Shown here: piece by piece, positions 16,302-24,725 of the stretch
How positions within the stretch are numbered: position 1 is the stretch's first letter
How the letters are laid out: the number at the start of each line of letters is the position of its first letter
NCBI GenBank assembly: GCA_945885545.1
Contig: CAMCYZ010000001.1
Span: 1 to 60,954, forward strand
Reading direction: 5' to 3'
DNA length: 60,954 nt
From: Spirosoma fluviale
Lineage (GTDB): Bacteria; Bacteroidota; Bacteroidia; Cytophagales; Spirosomataceae
Notes under the pieces: model-generated
Databases searched by the model: none
What the model was told of the DNA's origin: nothing
Seen by the model: the letters and a program-made list of their open reading frames with translations, nothing else
Program-made: the position numbers and the translations under genes

Positions 16302-17027
16302 ATGTTTAGTATCTTCAAAAAAGAAATTTCCACTTTTTTTAACTCGCTGATAGCCTACATCGTTATCGGCGTGTTTTTGTTAATTACCAGTTTAATGCTC
16401 TGGATGTATCCTAGCTCCAACGTTTTGGACTATGGATATGCCGAAATGACGACTTTTTTTGAGTTTTGTCCTTATATTTTCTTGTTTTTGATTCCTGCAG
16501 TTACCATGCGTATGTTTTCTGAGGAATTCAGAACGGGTACCCTAGAGTTACTCTTTACCAGGCCGATCACGCTTTGGGGTATTATTTCTGGTAAATATTT
16601 TGCTTCCTTGGCCATTATAATATTAGCCTTGTTTCCAACGCTGGTTTATTATTTTTCCATTTATGTTCTGGGCAATCCCAAAGGAAACATCGATTCGGCA
16701 GCTGTTGTTGGGTCATATTTTGGTTTGGTGCTGTTATCTGCGGCATACGCTGCCATAGGCATTTTTACATCTGCCATTTCAAAAAATCAGGTAGTGGCCT
16801 TTATTTTGGCAGCCATTGTTTGTTACTTTTTTTATGATGGCATAGGTCAATTGTCCAATTTGTTTAGTGGCAGTTTGCAGTTTTACCTCAATTATCTCGG
16901 GCTAGATTTTCACTACGCATCTCTGGGGAAAGGCATGTTAGATAGCCGAAACGTAGTATTTATGATCAGTTTCTCAGCCTTGTTTTTGATTTTTACACAA
17001 ATGGTACTTAACAAAATTAGAAAATGA
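16302..17027 (+). CDS. gldF: Gliding-motility ABC transporter permease GldF
   Basis: This 241-residue ABC-2-type permease has about six spans and opens with MFSIFKKEISTFFNSLIAYIV, matching GldF in sequence and length. PAVTMRMFSEEFRTGTLELLFTRPI (about 65-90) is the conserved cytoplasmic coupling region. GldF forms a membrane complex with the ATPase GldA and the protein GldG and is needed for gliding in Flavobacterium, though not in all gliding Bacteroidota. gldG normally follows gldF; here phzF follows with a 4-base overlap, so gldG is elsewhere or absent. Confidence 0.85.
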   Translation: MFSIFKKEISTFFNSLIAYIVIGVFLLITSLMLWMYPSSNVLDYGYAEMTTFFEFCPYIFLFLIPAVTMRMFSEEFRTGTLELLFTRPITLWGIISGKYFASLAIIILALFPTLVYYFSIYVLGNPKGNIDSAAVVGSYFGLVLLSAAYAAIGIFTSAISKNQVVAFILAAIVCYFFYDGIGQLSNLFSGSLQFYLNYLGLDFHYASLGKGMLDSRNVVFMISFSALFLIFTQMVLNKIRK

Positions 17028-17809
17028 CCACATTGAAAATTTTCCATGTTAATGCTTTTGCTTCGGGTGCTTTCTCAGGAAATCCTGCCGCAGTGGTTCC
17101 TCTCGATTTTTGGTTGTCTGAGAACCTCATGCAGCAAATAGCGGCTCAAAATAATTTATCGGAAACTGCTTTTTTTGTTAAAACAGCGGATGGATTTCAC
17201 ATCAGATGGTTTACGCCAGCGGTAGAAGTCAATTTGTGTGGTCATGCCACGCTAGCGAGTGCTTACGTCATTTTTGAGTTATTGGGTTTTTCTGGAAAAA
17301 CCATAACCTTTGACTCCAAAAGTGGCCCACTTTATGTTTCAAAGTCGGGGAGTGAGTTCTTTTTGAACTTTCCAGCGGTGGTTTCGGAGGAACTTCAGGT
17401 CTTGGACGGTGTAGTGCCTGCCTTGGGAAGCACGCCAACAAAAATTTTGAAAGCTGCAGATGATGTGCTTTTAATTTTCGAGAACGAAGAGACAGTTGCG
17501 AATTTAGAACCTGACTTTGCTCTTTTGTCTAGCATAAATGCCAGAGGTGTAATTGTATCCTCACTTTCAAATCCTTACGATTTTGTTTGTAGGTTTTTTG
17601 GCCCAAACGTGGGTGTAAACGAAGACCCTGTGACGGGCTCAGCTTTCACAAAGTTGATTCCTTATTGGGCGGGTATACTTGGAAAAAACGAGATGAACGC
17701 TTGCCAGATTTCTAAAAGAAGAGGCGATGTGAGTTGCCAAAGTTTGGGAGATAGGGTGCTTATTGGCGGTAGAGCCAATCTTTATCTTCAAGGAGAAATT
17801 TCTTTTTGA
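17024..17809 (+). CDS. PhzF-family isomerase
   Basis: This 261-residue enzyme has the diaminopimelate-epimerase-like double fold of the PhzC/PhzF family. Visible are FSGNPAAVV (residues 17-25), the catalytic glutamate in NLSETAFF (E47), the CGHATLASAYV helix near 78-90, and NEDPVTGSAF in the C-terminal domain. Most bacterial family members are stand-alone isomerases of unknown substrate; no phenazine genes are near, so a role in phenazine synthesis is not implied. ATGA overlap with gldF marks it as the last gene of this operon. Confidence 0.88.
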   Translation: MTTLKIFHVNAFASGAFSGNPAAVVPLDFWLSENLMQQIAAQNNLSETAFFVKTADGFHIRWFTPAVEVNLCGHATLASAYVIFELLGFSGKTITFDSKSGPLYVSKSGSEFFLNFPAVVSEELQVLDGVVPALGSTPTKILKAADDVLLIFENEETVANLEPDFALLSSINARGVIVSSLSNPYDFVCRFFGPNVGVNEDPVTGSAFTKLIPYWAGILGKNEMNACQISKRRGDVSCQSLGDRVLIGGRANLYLQGEISF

Positions 17810-17830
17810 ATTATTTTCTCTAAAAAGCTT

Positions 17831-17858
17831 CTGAAATCAGCAATTGGCTGATATTCAG
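17831..17858 (+). terminator. Weak terminator-like hairpin after phzF
   Basis: CTGAAATCAGC and GCTGATATTCAG pair with one bulged base around the loop AATTG, followed by a T-rich run. It lies 22 bases past the phzF stop. The T-run is interrupted, so efficiency is uncertain. Confidence 0.4.
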
Positions 17859-17887
17859 TATTTATTTCTAGATAAATGCCAAATCAC

Positions 17888-17919
17888 TTGACAACGGCCT
17901 ATCGGATTTTGTACCTTTG
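17888..17919 (+). promoter_or_regulatory. Strong Bacteroidota promoter of queA
   Basis: TTGACA at 17888 and TACCTTTG at 17912-17919 are 21 bases apart from TTG to the -7 box, matching the Bacteroidota pattern. The inferred start lies near 17927, leaving a leader of about 100 bases before queA. I see no recognisable riboswitch in that leader. Confidence 0.6.
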
Positions 17920-18025
17920 CAGCCCGATATAGATTTGTTAGGTAATTATAAAGTCATTTTGACATTATTATTTTTTCATAAATATTCGGTTTAAATAACT
18001 CTTTAATTTTTGAAATATACCATAG

Positions 18026-19078
18026 ATGAAATTATCCGCTTTTAAGTTTGACCTTCCACATAGTCTTATAGCACAGTATCCACTTGATGACCGCGACGGA
18101 GCCCGCATGATGGTTCTACATCGTAAAACAGGTAAGATTGAGCATAAAATGTTCAAAGATATCGTAGATTATTTTGGAGAAGGTGATGTCATGGTTGCTA
18201 ATAATACCAAAGTTTTTCCAGCCAGATTGTATGGCTCAAAAGAAAAAACAGGTGCTAAGATTGAGGTATTTTTATTAAGAGAACTCAATAGAGAAATGCG
18301 TCTTTGGGACGTATTGGTTGACCCAGCTCGTAAAATACGTGTAGGTAATAAACTTTATTTTGGCGACAGCGACCTAGTTGCGGAAGTAATAGACAACACC
18401 ACTTCTCGTGGAAGAACAATCCGTTTTCTTTTTGACGGTAACCACGAAGAAATGATGCAAGCCGTGTATGAGTTGGGTGAGACACCAATACCCAAAGACG
18501 TGTTGCAAAGAGAAGTAGCAGATGTAGACAGCGAGCGTTTCCAGACCATTTTTGCAGATGTTGAAGGTGCTGTTGCTGCCCCTACGGCTGGTATTCACTT
18601 CACGAAAAATATCGTGAGAAGAATGGAAATCAATGGGGTAGATTTTGCTCCTTTGACTTTACATATTGGTATCGGTACATTCCGACAAGTAGAGGTGGAA
18701 GACCTTACCAAACACAAAACAGACTCGGAGAATTTCTTTATTCCGGAGGAAACCTGCAAAGTTGTAAACGGTGCATTGGATAACAAAAAGCGTGTTTGTG
18801 CCATTGGAAGCACCTCATTAAGAGCCATGGAATCATCGGTTTCGGCCAATGACAGAGTGAAGCCAGTCAACAATGCTTGGACGGACAAATTTATTTTTCC
18901 TCCTTACGATTTCAAAATCACGAACGCCCTATTGACCAACTTTCACCTTCCAGAGTCTATTTTGTTGATGACAACTTGTGCTTTTGGCGGTTACGAAACC
19001 ATTACACAGGCTTATCAGGTGGCCATAAAGGAGAAATACAAATTCTTTACCTACGGCGATTGTATGTTGATTATCTAA
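18026..19078 (+). CDS. queA: S-adenosylmethionine:tRNA ribosyltransferase-isomerase
   Basis: QueA transfers the ribose of S-adenosylmethionine to 7-aminomethyl-7-deazaguanine in tRNA to make epoxyqueuosine, the penultimate step of queuosine synthesis. The 350-residue protein is complete: [17 protein letters not shown] at the N-terminus, DGARMMVL (about 24-31), [12 protein letters not shown] (about 57-68), the [11 protein letters not shown] segment (about 185-195), [15 protein letters not shown] (about 210-225) and [15 protein letters not shown] near the C-terminus. It has its own promoter and a terminator right before ispD. Confidence 0.96.
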   Translation: MKLSAFKFDLPHSLIAQYPLDDRDGARMMVLHRKTGKIEHKMFKDIVDYFGEGDVMVANNTKVFPARLYGSKEKTGAKIEVFLLRELNREMRLWDVLVDPARKIRVGNKLYFGDSDLVAEVIDNTTSRGRTIRFLFDGNHEEMMQAVYELGETPIPKDVLQREVADVDSERFQTIFADVEGAVAAPTAGIHFTKNIVRRMEINGVDFAPLTLHIGIGTFRQVEVEDLTKHKTDSENFFIPEETCKVVNGALDNKKRVCAIGSTSLRAMESSVSANDRVKPVNNAWTDKFIFPPYDFKITNALLTNFHLPESILLMTTCAFGGYETITQAYQVAIKEKYKFFTYGDCMLII

Positions 19079-19114
19079 TTAGTTTTCGATATTAGATTTT
19101 AGAAAGTATATTTG

Positions 19115-19144
19115 AAGTGTCGTACCATGTGCGACACTTTTTTT
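19115..19144 (+). terminator. Terminator after queA, abutting ispD
   Basis: AAGTGTCG (19115-19122) pairs with CGACACTT (19132-19139), and seven T run directly up to the ispD ATG at 19145. It ends the queA transcript, but it leaves no room for a downstream promoter unless ispD is expressed by read-through. Confidence 0.75.
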
Positions 19145-19822
19145 ATGACCAATAAATACGCCATTATAGTAGCAGGAGGGTCAGGAAGCAGAATGCAGTC
19201 CGCCGTTCCGAAGCAATTTCTTCCTTTGGGAAATAAACCCATATTGGTACATACCATAGAGAAGTTTTTGCAAATAGATTATATTCAGATAGTTTTAGCA
19301 CTGCCGACTGATGCTCTGGAATATTGGGAAAAAATCAGCTCAACTTTTTTTGAAGATTTGTCACAAATACGAACCGTCGAAGGTGGGCCTACAAGATTTC
19401 AATCTGTCAAAAATGCGTTGTTTTCAATAGAAGAAAATGCTGGGCTCGTGGCAGTTCATGATGGTGTTCGTCCTTTTGTTCGCCCCGAGATAATAGAAGA
19501 ATCTTTTCGAGCCGCCGCCCAAAACTCAACCGCTGTAGTCTGTGTTGATTCTAAAGATTCGGTGAGAATGCTAGAAGGTGACAAGAACAAATCGGTAGAT
19601 AGAAAAAATGTGAAGTTGATTCAAACACCCCAAACCTTTGATTTAGAATTGCTTAAAAAAGCCTATCAAGTAGATGATAATGAACTTTTTACTGACGACG
19701 CCTCAGTGGTGGAACATTTTGGACAGAAGATTTTTCTGATAAACGGCGACAACAAAAATATAAAAATAACAAGCCCCGAAGACATGGAAATAGGGGAGAT
19801 ATTCTTGAAAAATAGTAAATAA
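19145..19822 (+). CDS. ispD: 2-C-methyl-D-erythritol 4-phosphate cytidylyltransferase
   Basis: IspD joins CTP and methylerythritol phosphate in the non-mevalonate isoprenoid pathway. The 225-residue product shows the nucleotide-binding AIIVAGGSGSRMQSAVPKQF loop (residues 5-24), VHDGVRPFV (about 105-113) and the C-terminal NIKITSPEDM. The frame is open 33 bases further upstream, but those codons fall in the queA terminator hairpin, so the ATG at 19145 is chosen. The next gene overlaps its stop, suggesting an ispD-yjjX-meaB operon. Confidence 0.93.
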   Translation: MTNKYAIIVAGGSGSRMQSAVPKQFLPLGNKPILVHTIEKFLQIDYIQIVLALPTDALEYWEKISSTFFEDLSQIRTVEGGPTRFQSVKNALFSIEENAGLVAVHDGVRPFVRPEIIEESFRAAAQNSTAVVCVDSKDSVRMLEGDKNKSVDRKNVKLIQTPQTFDLELLKKAYQVDDNELFTDDASVVEHFGQKIFLINGDNKNIKITSPEDMEIGEIFLKNSK

Positions 19823-20352
19823 TGAAGAGCGTAATAGTAGCCTCAGGTAATCCTGTCAAGATAAATTCTGCTCAGATTGGATTTGAAAGCATGTTTGAAA
19901 ACGAAAAGTTTGTTTTTGAAGGTGTAGAAGTAGGTTCAGATGTGAGTGACCAACCCATGGGCGAGGACGAAACTTTTAGAGGAGCATTTAATAGGGCCAA
20001 CAAGGCCAGAGAGCAATTTGATTCAGCTGATTTTTGGGTAGGAATAGAAGGCGGGAATATCGCACACACCGACTCAGAGATGGAAGCCATGGCCTGGATA
20101 GTGGTTTTAAGCAAAACCAAAATGGGCAAAGCCCGAACGGCAGGTTTTTTTCTACCCAAAAAAGTCATAGATTTGATCAACCAAGGTTATGAATTGGGCC
20201 ATGCCGATGAGATTGTTTTTGGACAAAATAACACCAAACAAAAAATGGGTACAACTGGGCTATTGACTAATAATGTGATAGATAGAACGCAGTTTTATTC
20301 TCAAGCCATGGTGTTGGCTCTGATTCCTTTCTTACAAACTGATTTATATTGA
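19822..20352 (+). CDS. Inosine/xanthosine triphosphatase (YjjX/DUF84)
   Basis: This 176-residue house-cleaning enzyme of the YjjX/DUF84 family is related to ITPase and Maf folds; members hydrolyse non-canonical nucleotides such as ITP and XTP. SGNPVKINSAQ at residues 8-18 is the nucleotide-binding N-terminal motif. SDQPMGEDETFRGAFNRA (about 42-60) and VGIEGGN (about 72-78) are further family signatures. The start overlaps the ispD stop as TAATG and the stop overlaps the meaB start, so translation is coupled on both sides. Confidence 0.87.
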   Translation: MKSVIVASGNPVKINSAQIGFESMFENEKFVFEGVEVGSDVSDQPMGEDETFRGAFNRANKAREQFDSADFWVGIEGGNIAHTDSEMEAMAWIVVLSKTKMGKARTAGFFLPKKVIDLINQGYELGHADEIVFGQNNTKQKMGTTGLLTNNVIDRTQFYSQAMVLALIPFLQTDLY

Positions 20353-21341
20353 TGGCTAAAAACAGACTTACTACCGAGGAGTTTAAAAATGGAATCCTAG
20401 CTGGTGAAAAGTCAGTGTTGGGCAGAGCCATAACTTTGGTAGAAAGCAAATCTGTGGATGATAGAAAACTGGCCAATGCCTTGGTTAATAGCATTTTGCC
20501 CTATACTGGAAAAAGTTTTAGACTTGGAATAACAGGTGCTCCCGGAGTGGGTAAAAGCACCTTTATTGATGGATTTGGAGAGTTTTTGCTGAATATAGAT
20601 AAAAAGGTAGCTGTTTTGGCCATTGATCCGAGTAGTAAAATAAGTGGCGGGAGTATATTAGGAGACAAAACCCGCATGGAAAAACTGGTAGGGAAGCCCA
20701 ATGTGTTTATAAGACCTAGCCCGGCAGGAATTGAGCTTGGTGGTGTGGCTCAAAGTACTTTAGAGAGTATATTGCTTTGTGAAGCAGCAGGTTATGATTT
20801 TGTGGTGGTGGAGACAGTAGGAGTGGGGCAGTCTGAAACAGCCGTAAAAGAAATGACCGACATGCTGTTGTTTTTGAGCATTGCAGGTGCTGGAGACGAC
20901 TTACAAGGCATTAAGCGAGGGATTATGGAAATGATTGATTTGGTGGTAATTAATAAGTCAGATCAAATTGAGAAGGAGATTTTGGGGGAAGTAAAAAGCA
21001 ACTTTGCTCATGCTTTGCATTTGTTTCCACCTCGTGCGGCCAAACCCGATGTAGAAATTTTATCTTGTTCGGCCTTAAACGCTACTGGTTTTGATGAAAT
21101 AGGACAATTTATTTCGAGCTATCATCAAAAGGTCAGTAGGAATGGCTTCTTTGAAGAAAATAGGAAGGCTCAAAAAATCAGTTGGATGAATCGATCCTTG
21201 ATACATTTGGTAGAAAATCATATCCAAAACAATGATAAGCTTAAGGTGAATGTTCAAAAATTCGAATCCTTGGTTTCGGATAATAAATTAAGCCCGCTCG
21301 ATGCTGCTAGACAAATCTTTGAATTGCTTAATTTGGTTTAA
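20352..21341 (+). CDS. meaB: MeaB/ArgK-family P-loop GTPase
   Basis: This 329-residue G3E GTPase protects and reloads coenzyme-B12-dependent methylmalonyl-CoA mutase. It has the Walker A loop GAPGVGKST (about residues 58-66), IDPSSKISGGSILGDKTRM (about 94-112) in the metal-binding/switch region, VVETVGVGQSE (about 150-160) and the guanine-specificity NKSD (about 200). The ATG at 20352 overlaps the upstream stop; a TTG three bases earlier is possible. The mutase genes are not in this window. Confidence 0.93.
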   Translation: MAKNRLTTEEFKNGILAGEKSVLGRAITLVESKSVDDRKLANALVNSILPYTGKSFRLGITGAPGVGKSTFIDGFGEFLLNIDKKVAVLAIDPSSKISGGSILGDKTRMEKLVGKPNVFIRPSPAGIELGGVAQSTLESILLCEAAGYDFVVVETVGVGQSETAVKEMTDMLLFLSIAGAGDDLQGIKRGIMEMIDLVVINKSDQIEKEILGEVKSNFAHALHLFPPRAAKPDVEILSCSALNATGFDEIGQFISSYHQKVSRNGFFEENRKAQKISWMNRSLIHLVENHIQNNDKLKVNVQKFESLVSDNKLSPLDAARQIFELLNLV

Positions 21342-21391
21342 TTTGAGTGGTTTCAGGTGGTATTTTTTTTCAATAGACAAACTAAAATCTG

Positions 21392-21399
21392 TATTTTTG
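21392..21399 (+). promoter_or_regulatory. -7 box upstream of the RND exporter
   Basis: TATTTTTG (TAnnTTTG) followed by GCAG, 26 bases before the start of the RND gene. No clear -33 element. Confidence 0.4.
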
Positions 21400-21424
21400 C
21401 AGAATTATTTCAATAAAAGAACAC

Positions 21425-23800
21425 ATGTCATTTTTAAATAACTTGTTTGCTGGTTTTTGGAAGGCCGTTGCTAGTCTAATTTTAAACCACCGTTTGAAGT
21501 TGCTGCTTGCAGTAGGCTTGGTTACGGCGTTTATGGGATACCAAATTACTCGATTGGAGCTGTCTTACGAGCTACCAAAAATACTTCCACGAGACGACGA
21601 GAGCTTCAAGATTTACGATGATTTTAAAAAACAATTTGGCGAGGACGGCAATGTGATGGTGATTGCAATTGAGTCTAACAAGATTTATGACTTGCCTGTT
21701 TTTGTTGATTGGTACGATTTGACACAGAAAATCAGTGGCTTTGAAGGTATTAAGAACGTACTATCCGTAGCTAGTTTGGCTGAGATTCAAAAAAACGAAA
21801 AGGATAAGAAGTTTGAATTCAAACCTTTGCTTACCGCCAAACCTAAAACTCAAATTGAACTTGATACTTTAAAAAGTAAAATATCTAATTTGCCTTTTTA
21901 CGAAGGACTGGTTTACCAAGGTAATGCCCACATTATGGCTGTTACGTTTGATCAAGACAAGCTCAATAGTAAAGACAGAATCAGCCTCAGTAAGCTTGTG
22001 GAGTCTGAATCTGAGGCTTTTGGTGCAAAAAACAACATAAAAATGCATTTTTCGGGAATGCCATTTATCAGGACCAATTTCATGTCGAAAGTCAGAGAGG
22101 AGTTAAGCCTTTTTATGGGTTTGGCGTTTTTGGTTACAACCATTATCCTTTATCTCTTTTTTAAATCTATCAGAGTAGTTTTTTATTCTATTGCGGTCAT
22201 CATCATTGCGGTGATTTGGGCGGTAGGTCTCATTGCCCTATTCGACTATAAAATATCTATTCTGACAGGGATGATTCCTCCTTTAATTATCGTAATAGGT
22301 ATTCCAAACTCCATTTTTTTAATAAACAAGTACCAAGAAGAATACCTAAGAATTGGTAATAAACGTGAAGCTTTGTTTATTTCGATTGAGAAAATAGGTA
22401 AAACCACTTTCATTGCCAATGTGACCACCTTCATCGGTTTTTTTGTATTTTATTTTACAGGAAGTCCTTTGTTGTTAGAATTTGGTCTGGTGGCGGCTAT
22501 TGCGGTTATTTCCACTTGGGCCATTTCGCTTATTCTCATTCCTACTATTTTCAGCTATGTGGCAGATCCTAAGCCCCAGCATGTGAGGCATTTAGAGAAT
22601 AAAAGCATTTCTAAAATCCTCAAAAAGATTGATTTTTTTGTACATAATCGCCGTACGGCTACGTATTGGGTAGTTGTAATTATTGTTGGTATTTCTGTTT
22701 ATGGAGCAACCAAAATCAAGGCCATAGGTTTTGTGGTGGACGATTTGCCTGAGAAAGATCCGATTTATGCCGATTTGAAATTTGTAGAGAAAAACTTCAA
22801 GGGGATAGTGCCTTTTGAGGTGATGGTTGATACCAAAGAGGACAATGGCGTTTTTAATCCTGTTATTCTGACGCAAATAAAAGTACTTCAAAGAGAATTT
22901 TCGAAGTATCCCGAATTCACAAAACCACTTTCAATAGTAGAAGGCCTGAAGTTTGTTTATCAGGGATATAGAGGTGGTGACCCCAAGTATTTTGTGCTTC
23001 CTCCGGCCATGGAATTGCAGAAAATGGCAGAATACGTAAAGGGCACTGGTCAAGGCGAAAATATGCTTTCGGCGTTTTTGGATGAGAAAAAACAAAAAAC
23101 TAGAATAAGTTTTCAAAGTACCGATGTGGGTACAGTAAGAATGCGAGAGATGTTTACGGCATTGCAAGCCAAAGCTGATACGATATTTAATTTTGACAAA
23201 GAAAGCAGCCAATGGAAACCCAAAGAGCAGCAAGTAGATGTTAAATTGACTGGTAATGGATTGGTTTTTACAAAAGGAAATGACTATTTGCTAGGTAATC
23301 TTGGTGAAAGTACGCTTTTGGCCATTATTTTGGTTTCGATGGTGATGGCCTCGCAGTTCTTAAATTTCCGCACCGTTATGATTTCTACCATTCCGAGTAT
23401 TATTCCTTTAATAATTACGGCCGGAATTATGGGTTATTTCGGCATTCCGTTGAAGCCTTCAACTACTCTTATTTTTAGTATAGCCTTTGGCATTGCCAGC
23501 GACGGTACCATATATTTCTTGACTAAATATAAAGAGGAAATTTTGAAAGGAAAGACTATTTCCCAAGCCGTTTCGGAGACCATAAAATACACGGGTATTA
23601 GTATGTTCTACACGGCCATTATTTTGTTCTTTGGTTTTGGAATATTCGTAGCTTCGGGTTTTAAGGGTACGGTGTTTTTAGGTTTGTTGGTTTCTATTAC
23701 TTTGTTGATTGGTATGATTTCAAACCTTATTTTGCTACCGTGTTTTTTAATGACTTTAGATAAAAAACAAAGTTTAAAACAGTCTAAAAATCTTGTATAA
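21425..23800 (+). CDS. RND/MMPL-family exporter
   Basis: This 791-residue inner-membrane protein has the internal duplication of the RND superfamily: an N-terminal span (about 15-40), a large exported domain, then five clustered spans (about 230-385), and the same pattern again (span near 415, exported domain, cluster near 630-785). IPPLIIVIGIPNSIFLINKY and FSIAFGIASDGTIYFLTKY in the two clusters are equivalent and carry the polar positions expected for proton transfer. It belongs to the MMPL/predicted-exporter branch (lipids or hydrophobic compounds) rather than the AcrB type, and no adaptor or outer-membrane partner is adjacent. The substrate is unknown. Confidence 0.88.
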   Translation: MSFLNNLFAGFWKAVASLILNHRLKLLLAVGLVTAFMGYQITRLELSYELPKILPRDDESFKIYDDFKKQFGEDGNVMVIAIESNKIYDLPVFVDWYDLTQKISGFEGIKNVLSVASLAEIQKNEKDKKFEFKPLLTAKPKTQIELDTLKSKISNLPFYEGLVYQGNAHIMAVTFDQDKLNSKDRISLSKLVESESEAFGAKNNIKMHFSGMPFIRTNFMSKVREELSLFMGLAFLVTTIILYLFFKSIRVVFYSIAVIIIAVIWAVGLIALFDYKISILTGMIPPLIIVIGIPNSIFLINKYQEEYLRIGNKREALFISIEKIGKTTFIANVTTFIGFFVFYFTGSPLLLEFGLVAAIAVISTWAISLILIPTIFSYVADPKPQHVRHLENKSISKILKKIDFFVHNRRTATYWVVVIIVGISVYGATKIKAIGFVVDDLPEKDPIYADLKFVEKNFKGIVPFEVMVDTKEDNGVFNPVILTQIKVLQREFSKYPEFTKPLSIVEGLKFVYQGYRGGDPKYFVLPPAMELQKMAEYVKGTGQGENMLSAFLDEKKQKTRISFQSTDVGTVRMREMFTALQAKADTIFNFDKESSQWKPKEQQVDVKLTGNGLVFTKGNDYLLGNLGESTLLAIILVSMVMASQFLNFRTVMISTIPSIIPLIITAGIMGYFGIPLKPSTTLIFSIAFGIASDGTIYFLTKYKEEILKGKTISQAVSETIKYTGISMFYTAIILFFGFGIFVASGFKGTVFLGLLVSITLLIGMISNLILLPCFLMTLDKKQSLKQSKNLV

Positions 23801-24395
23801 TCAAAATCTAACAACTCTCGGTTTAAAGCTTCCGTCTGATCCTCGGTGGGTAAATATTGCCGAGATGAACCTCTCGGATATACTCATCGATCACGCATTT
23901 TGTGAACAAAAAGCCGCAACCAAGTGTATTACCCTGATTGTAAAATATCCCGATTGTGATTTTTTGGTGGATACCCTTTCGCCAGTCGTAACGGAGGAAT
24001 GGGGGCATTTTCAGGCAGTGTTGAAGGAAATGAAAAAGCGTGATATTCAACTGACCCACAAAAGAAAAGATGAATATGTAACGCAGTTAGACAAGTGCAA
24101 GCGTGGCGGCGGTACCCGATACGACCAATTGATGGAAGATTGTTTGGTTTTTGCCTTGATAGAAGCCCGAAGTGCCGAAAGGTTTAAGTTGTTGTCGGAG
24201 CATATCTCTGATCAGAGTTTGAGTAAGTTTTACCATGAACTGATGATAGCCGAAGCCCTTCATTATCGCAACTTTATAGAAATAGCTGAGCAATATAATC
24301 CCAAGGAAAAGGTGAGACGCCGTTGGGAGGAATTATTGGTGCAGGAAGCCGAAATTATGAAAAATCTTGAAGTCAGAGAGGATCGATTTCATTGA
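23793..24395 (+). CDS. miaE: tRNA-(ms2io6A)-hydroxylase MiaE
   Basis: MiaE is a non-haem di-iron enzyme that hydroxylates the isopentenyl group of the modified adenosine at position 37 of tRNA. The 200-residue protein is a four-helix ferritin-like bundle, with iron ligands expected in LIDHAFCEQKAA (about 32-43), VTEEWGHFQAV (about 67-77), LIEARSAERF (about 122-131) and MIAEALHYRNF (about 150-160). The best start is TTG at 23793, overlapping the RND stop by 8 bases; the first ATG, 24 codons later, would remove the conserved LGLKLPSDPRW segment. Confidence 0.9.
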   Translation: MYNQNLTTLGLKLPSDPRWVNIAEMNLSDILIDHAFCEQKAATKCITLIVKYPDCDFLVDTLSPVVTEEWGHFQAVLKEMKKRDIQLTHKRKDEYVTQLDKCKRGGGTRYDQLMEDCLVFALIEARSAERFKLLSEHISDQSLSKFYHELMIAEALHYRNFIEIAEQYNPKEKVRRRWEELLVQEAEIMKNLEVREDRFH

Positions 24396-24403
24396 TTTTT
24401 ATA

Positions 24404-24544
24404 TTTGCCAATCATTGTCGTTTACTTAAATTCAGATTTTAAGTCCCTCTCCTGTGAAGTGGGATTTAGGACAGTCGGCCGCTGCCGTGAGGTTTTAGAG
24501 TAAATAATTACCTTCAGTAAACGACATTGATTTGCCAATGATTG
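24404..24544 (+). repeat. MITE-like inverted-repeat element, copy 1
   Basis: The 123-bp unit 24410-24532 begins AATCATTGTCGTTTACT and ends AGTAAACGACATTGATT, a 17-bp terminal inverted repeat with one mismatch. It is bracketed by a 14-bp direct repeat, TTTGCCAATCATTG (24404) and TTTGCCAATGATTG (24531), which partly overlaps the ends. Internal landmarks are AAGTCCCTCTCCTG (24441) and GGCCGCTGCCGTGAGG (24477). It has no coding capacity. Copies 2 and 4 share the same order of landmarks. Confidence 0.6.
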
Positions 24545-24550
24545 TACACT

Positions 24551-24716
24551 AATGTCTTTGGACTCATTAAATTCATGTTTGGTGAATATGTATTCACAAA
24601 CTAACCTCATTTAGCTAAGCTCCTTTAATAAGTCCCTCTCCTGCGGAGGCTCGGTTTCGACTTTTAGAATTTAGGCCGCTGCGGTTTAAATCGAAATGAA
24701 TTCCAACGACATTGAA
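24551..24716 (+). repeat. MITE-like element, copy 2 (diverged)
   Basis: This diverged copy has TAATGTCTTTGGACT at the left and CAACGACATTGAA at the right, with the same internal order: AAGTCCCTCTCCTG (24630) and GGCCGCTGCGGT (24674). It is longer than copy 1 (about 166 bp) because of extra sequence near the left end. It ends just before the sprA stop. Confidence 0.5.
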
Positions 24717-24725
24717 AAGAATCTC

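Noticed and set aside
17024-17809. PhzF as evidence for a phenazine cluster
   Set aside because: No other phenazine genes are present; most PhzF-family proteins are unrelated isomerases.
17920-18025. queA leader considered as a preQ1 riboswitch
   Set aside because: I see no conserved stem with the C-rich loop and A-rich tail of preQ1 riboswitches; the leader is AT-rich without clear structure.
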